Assembly: GCA_017744715.1 (NCBI GenBank)
Contig: JAGIAT010000002.1
Location: 434,001 to 498,000, forward strand
DNA from: Niabella sp.
GTDB lineage: Bacteria > Bacteroidota > Bacteroidia > Chitinophagales > Chitinophagaceae
Direction: 5' to 3'
DNA length: 64,000 nt
Shown here: one piece after another, positions 61,959 to 64,000 of the stretch
Layout: each line of letters begins with the position of its first letter
Position numbering within the stretch: the stretch's first letter is position 1
Notes under the pieces: model-generated
What the model saw: only the letters and a program-made list of their open reading frames with translations
What the model was told of the DNA's origin: nothing
The model's database searches: none
Translations under genes and position numbers: made by a program

Positions 61959-62606
61959 ATGAAGACATTAGCGTTGAACGATTTTTTACAGATCGCCGGA
62001 GACGGACCGGTGCTGCTGGATACAAGACCCACAGCATTATTTAAAGTGGGTTTTATCCCCGGAAGCATCCATGTGCCATTTGGCGCAAAACAGTTTGATG
62101 AGTGGATTACCGCAGTGCTGGATAAAGCAACGCCGGTTTTGCTCGTAACCGAGGAAGGAACGGCGGCAGCAGCGGCAGAACGGCTCCGGCAACTGGGCTA
62201 CCAGCCTGCCGGAACCCTCGAAGGAGGATTTGACACCTATGCAAGCGCCGGCAAGCCCCTGGATATGATCATTGATGTAGAGCCGGATGAGCTGATGATG
62301 GACATTCCGTTTGATGAACACCTGATTGTTATGGATGTGCGGAAGCCCATCGAATTTGCAGAAGGACATTTAAAAGACGCCGTAAACCTGCCGCTCAGCG
62401 AGCTCAATGATCCGTTGCGCGTTTCTGCTATCGAAGACAAAGACAACCTGTATCTGCACTGCGGCGGAGGCACGCGCAGTGTTATTGCAGCATCCGTTTT
62501 AAAAAGGCAGGGACTTCATAATCTCCGGAATGTAGCAGGGGGATGGAAAAAGATCAAAGAAGAGCCCAGGGCGCAAATTGTAAAAGAACCGGGAATGCTG
62601 AATTAA
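61959..62606 (+). CDS. tandem-rhodanese sulfurtransferase, first domain inactive
   Basis: The 215-residue product has two rhodanese domains. The first (about 5-100) has the fold (VLLDTRPTALFKVGFIPGSIHVP) but no catalytic cysteine: the active-site position reads LLVTEEGT (63-67). The second (about 115-205) keeps it, C168 in LYLHCGGGTRS. In many Bacteroidota this pair follows an MBL-fold persulfide dioxygenase-like domain in one polypeptide; here that part is missing and no such gene is adjacent. It may deliver sulfur or act on persulfides; the target is unknown. It is preceded by an ArsR-type regulator. Confidence 0.87.
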   Translation: MKTLALNDFLQIAGDGPVLLDTRPTALFKVGFIPGSIHVPFGAKQFDEWITAVLDKATPVLLVTEEGTAAAAAERLRQLGYQPAGTLEGGFDTYASAGKPLDMIIDVEPDELMMDIPFDEHLIVMDVRKPIEFAEGHLKDAVNLPLSELNDPLRVSAIEDKDNLYLHCGGGTRSVIAASVLKRQGLHNLRNVAGGWKKIKEEPRAQIVKEPGMLN

Positions 62607-62615
62607 TAGTAAATG

Positions 62616-62700
62616 TAGATGGGGCATGGATCAAGGATAACGGAACGATTATGAACGATGAACCATTTACCATCAACTATGAACAATTTTACTTAATTTT
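62616..62700. repeat. degenerate short-word spacer
   Basis: The spacer after the rhodanese gene reads as imperfect repeats of ATGAACGATGAACC, CATTTACCATCAAC and TATGAACAATTT. It is of the same low-complexity type as the other arrays in this window but with its own vocabulary. Confidence 0.4.
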
Positions 62701-62711
62701 ATAGCCTCGAT

Positions 62712-62738
62712 TGCCTGGTTACAGGCATATTTTTTTTA
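62712..62738 (+). terminator. terminator-like hairpin just before the aminotransferase start
   Basis: TGCCTG (62712-62717) pairs with CAGGCA (62722-62727) around GTTA and is followed by TAT and then eight T residues. It is 105 bases past the rhodanese stop and ends 14 bases before ATG 62752. It is either the rhodanese terminator or, if the aminotransferase promoter lies upstream near TAATTTTA (about 62695), an attenuator in that gene's leader. Confidence 0.65.
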
Positions 62739-62751
62739 AACCAACGGTATA

Positions 62752-63900
62752 ATGAATTTATTTGATGTTTACCCCTTGAACGATGTTACTATTGTAAAAG
62801 CAAAAGGGTCGTATGTTTGGGATGACCAGGGCAACCAGTACCTGGATCTTTATGGCGGACACGCTGTTATCAGTATCGGACACACACATCCGCACTGGGT
62901 AAAACGAATTGAGGAGCAACTGGAAAAGATTGCGTTCTATTCCAACTCCATCCGGATACCGTTGCAACAGGAGCTGGCAAAAAAACTGGGTGAAGTTTCG
63001 GGCAAGGAAGATTATCAGCTCTTCCTCTGCAACTCGGGTGCAGAAGCCAATGAAAACGCTTTAAAACTGGCATCGTTCTATAACGGCCGCAAAAAGATCA
63101 TAGCGTTTAACAAAGCCTTTCACGGAAGAACCTCGCTGGCCGTGGCCGCTACCGATAACAAGAATATTGTAGCTCCCGTAAATGAAACCGACAACGTAGT
63201 GTTCCTGCCCTTTAACGATGAAGATGCACTGGAAGCTTATTTTGACAAGCATGGCAAGGAAGTATCTTCCGTAATCATTGAAGGTATCCAGGGCGTTGGC
63301 GGTATCAATATAGCAAGCGAATCCTTTTTAAAACTGATCCGGGCACTGTGTACCAAATACGGCGCCCTGTATATTGCAGATAGTGTGCAGTGTGGTTATG
63401 GCCGCAGCGGAAAATTTTTCAGCCACGATTTTGCCGGTGTAAATGCCGATATCTATACAATGGCAAAGGGCATGGGAAATGGTTTTCCCGTAGCAGGCAT
63501 TATCATTGCCCCGCATATTCAGCCTAAACATTTTCAGCTGGGCACCACATTTGGAGGAAACCACCTGGCCTGTGCAGCCGCACTGGCCGTGCTGGAAGTG
63601 ATCCGCGAGGAAAAACTGATGGGCAACGCGGTAATGGTGGGTAAATACCTGCGCGAAGAACTGGCGGCACTTCCGGAAATAAGAAATGTAAGAGGCCGCG
63701 GACTGATGATTGGCTTCGACGTTCCGGAAGAACTGGGTGCACTGAAAAGAAACCTGCTGAGCAATCATAAAATATTTACCGGAGAGGCCAAACCCAATGT
63801 GATCCGGCTGCTGCCTTCTTTAGCTTTAAAGAAAAAAGACGCCGAGGAATTCATTGAGGCCATCAAAGAGGAGATTGCGGCGCTGCATGCCACGGTATAA
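62752..63900 (+). CDS. argD: ArgD-like class III aminotransferase (acetyl- or succinylornithine type)
   Basis: Class III PLP aminotransferases of this type turn N-acyl-glutamate semialdehyde into N-acyl-ornithine in arginine synthesis. The 382-residue product has YVWDDQGNQYLDLYGGHAV at the start, SGAEANENALKLA, FHGRTSLAVAAT, the PLP lysine K239 in YTMAKGMGNGFPVAGI and GTTFGGNHLACAAALAVLE. Where most members read DEVQ, this has DSVQCGYGRSG, with the cofactor Asp kept. Bacteroidota use N-succinyl intermediates, so succinylornithine is the likely substrate. It is the last gene in the window; other arg genes may follow. Confidence 0.88.
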   Translation: MNLFDVYPLNDVTIVKAKGSYVWDDQGNQYLDLYGGHAVISIGHTHPHWVKRIEEQLEKIAFYSNSIRIPLQQELAKKLGEVSGKEDYQLFLCNSGAEANENALKLASFYNGRKKIIAFNKAFHGRTSLAVAATDNKNIVAPVNETDNVVFLPFNDEDALEAYFDKHGKEVSSVIIEGIQGVGGINIASESFLKLIRALCTKYGALYIADSVQCGYGRSGKFFSHDFAGVNADIYTMAKGMGNGFPVAGIIIAPHIQPKHFQLGTTFGGNHLACAAALAVLEVIREEKLMGNAVMVGKYLREELAALPEIRNVRGRGLMIGFDVPEELGALKRNLLSNHKIFTGEAKPNVIRLLPSLALKKKDAEEFIEAIKEEIAALHATV

Positions 63901-64000
63901 TGGCCGGCAAATGCCTGCATCGTTAATCCGCCAGTACAGCCGGGATGCCGGTACTGACATCCGTTTCCGGAGTGGTTTATACCTGCCGGAAGCGAACGGC

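Overview
The window reads as a chromosomal segment of a Bacteroidota bacterium, most likely family Chitinophagaceae (Niabella or Chitinophaga type). The grounds are two SusC/SusD polysaccharide-utilization loci (PULs), an ECF sigma/FecR pair feeding a SusC with a secretin/TonB N-terminal domain, lipoprotein signals of the CKxDE type, promoters of the Bacteroidota -33/-7 form (ATTG or TTTG, then TAnnTTTG), few Shine-Dalgarno sequences, and a 2-oxoacid:acceptor oxidoreductase of KorA type. The genus is inference. I see no rRNA, tRNA, CRISPR array, IS transposase or prophage.

Layout. 1-2.2 kb: ribosomal operon rplM-rpsI-rpsB (minus) with a clear promoter and a structured leader. 2.2-5.2 kb: a compact minus-strand group of a chagasin-type (I42) cysteine-protease inhibitor, a small protein, and two papain-like (C1A) proteases, none with a visible signal peptide; the small protein shares a C-terminal domain with one protease. 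5.3-8.1 kb: an AraC regulator divergent from a PhyH dioxygenase and a TIM-barrel isomerase/epimerase-like protein, with a 20-bp-spaced direct repeat between them. 8.1-16.4 kb: an arabinan-type PUL (Nudix-fold regulator, SusC, SusD, SusE-like, GH127 enzyme) with two palindromic operator-like sites in front of susC. 16.5-20.7 kb: a frameshifted 6-bladed beta-propeller gene overlapping a large outer-membrane beta-barrel gene.

20.9-35 kb is mostly housekeeping: ligA, S41 peptidase, AI-2E-type permease, an ORF6N-domain gene bracketed by palindromes, a PIF1-like helicase with a C-terminal HTH, patatin, osmC, scpA, mscL, frr and a WecA/TagO-type transferase. 35-44.4 kb: transketolase N-terminal half without its partner, a LolC/E-type permease, rbfA, an MsbA-type ABC exporter, gltX and an S9 peptidase. 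44.8-55 kb: a second PUL running sigma factor, FecR, SusC, SusD, GH106 (alpha-L-rhamnosidase family) on the minus strand. 55.2-63.9 kb: nth, a membrane patatin, a small methyltransferase, korA, ridA, tsaB, an ArsR-type regulator, a double rhodanese and an ArgD-like aminotransferase.

The two PULs use different control logic: locus 1 looks ligand-switched by a Nudix-fold repressor/activator, locus 2 by trans-envelope signalling (SusC STN domain to FecR to sigma). Intergenic spaces are rich in repeats: three 161-bp tandem units, several degenerate short-word arrays, and palindromes. The parts most worth following up are the protease/inhibitor group with its shared domain, the ORF6N-palindrome unit, and the operator architecture of PUL 1.
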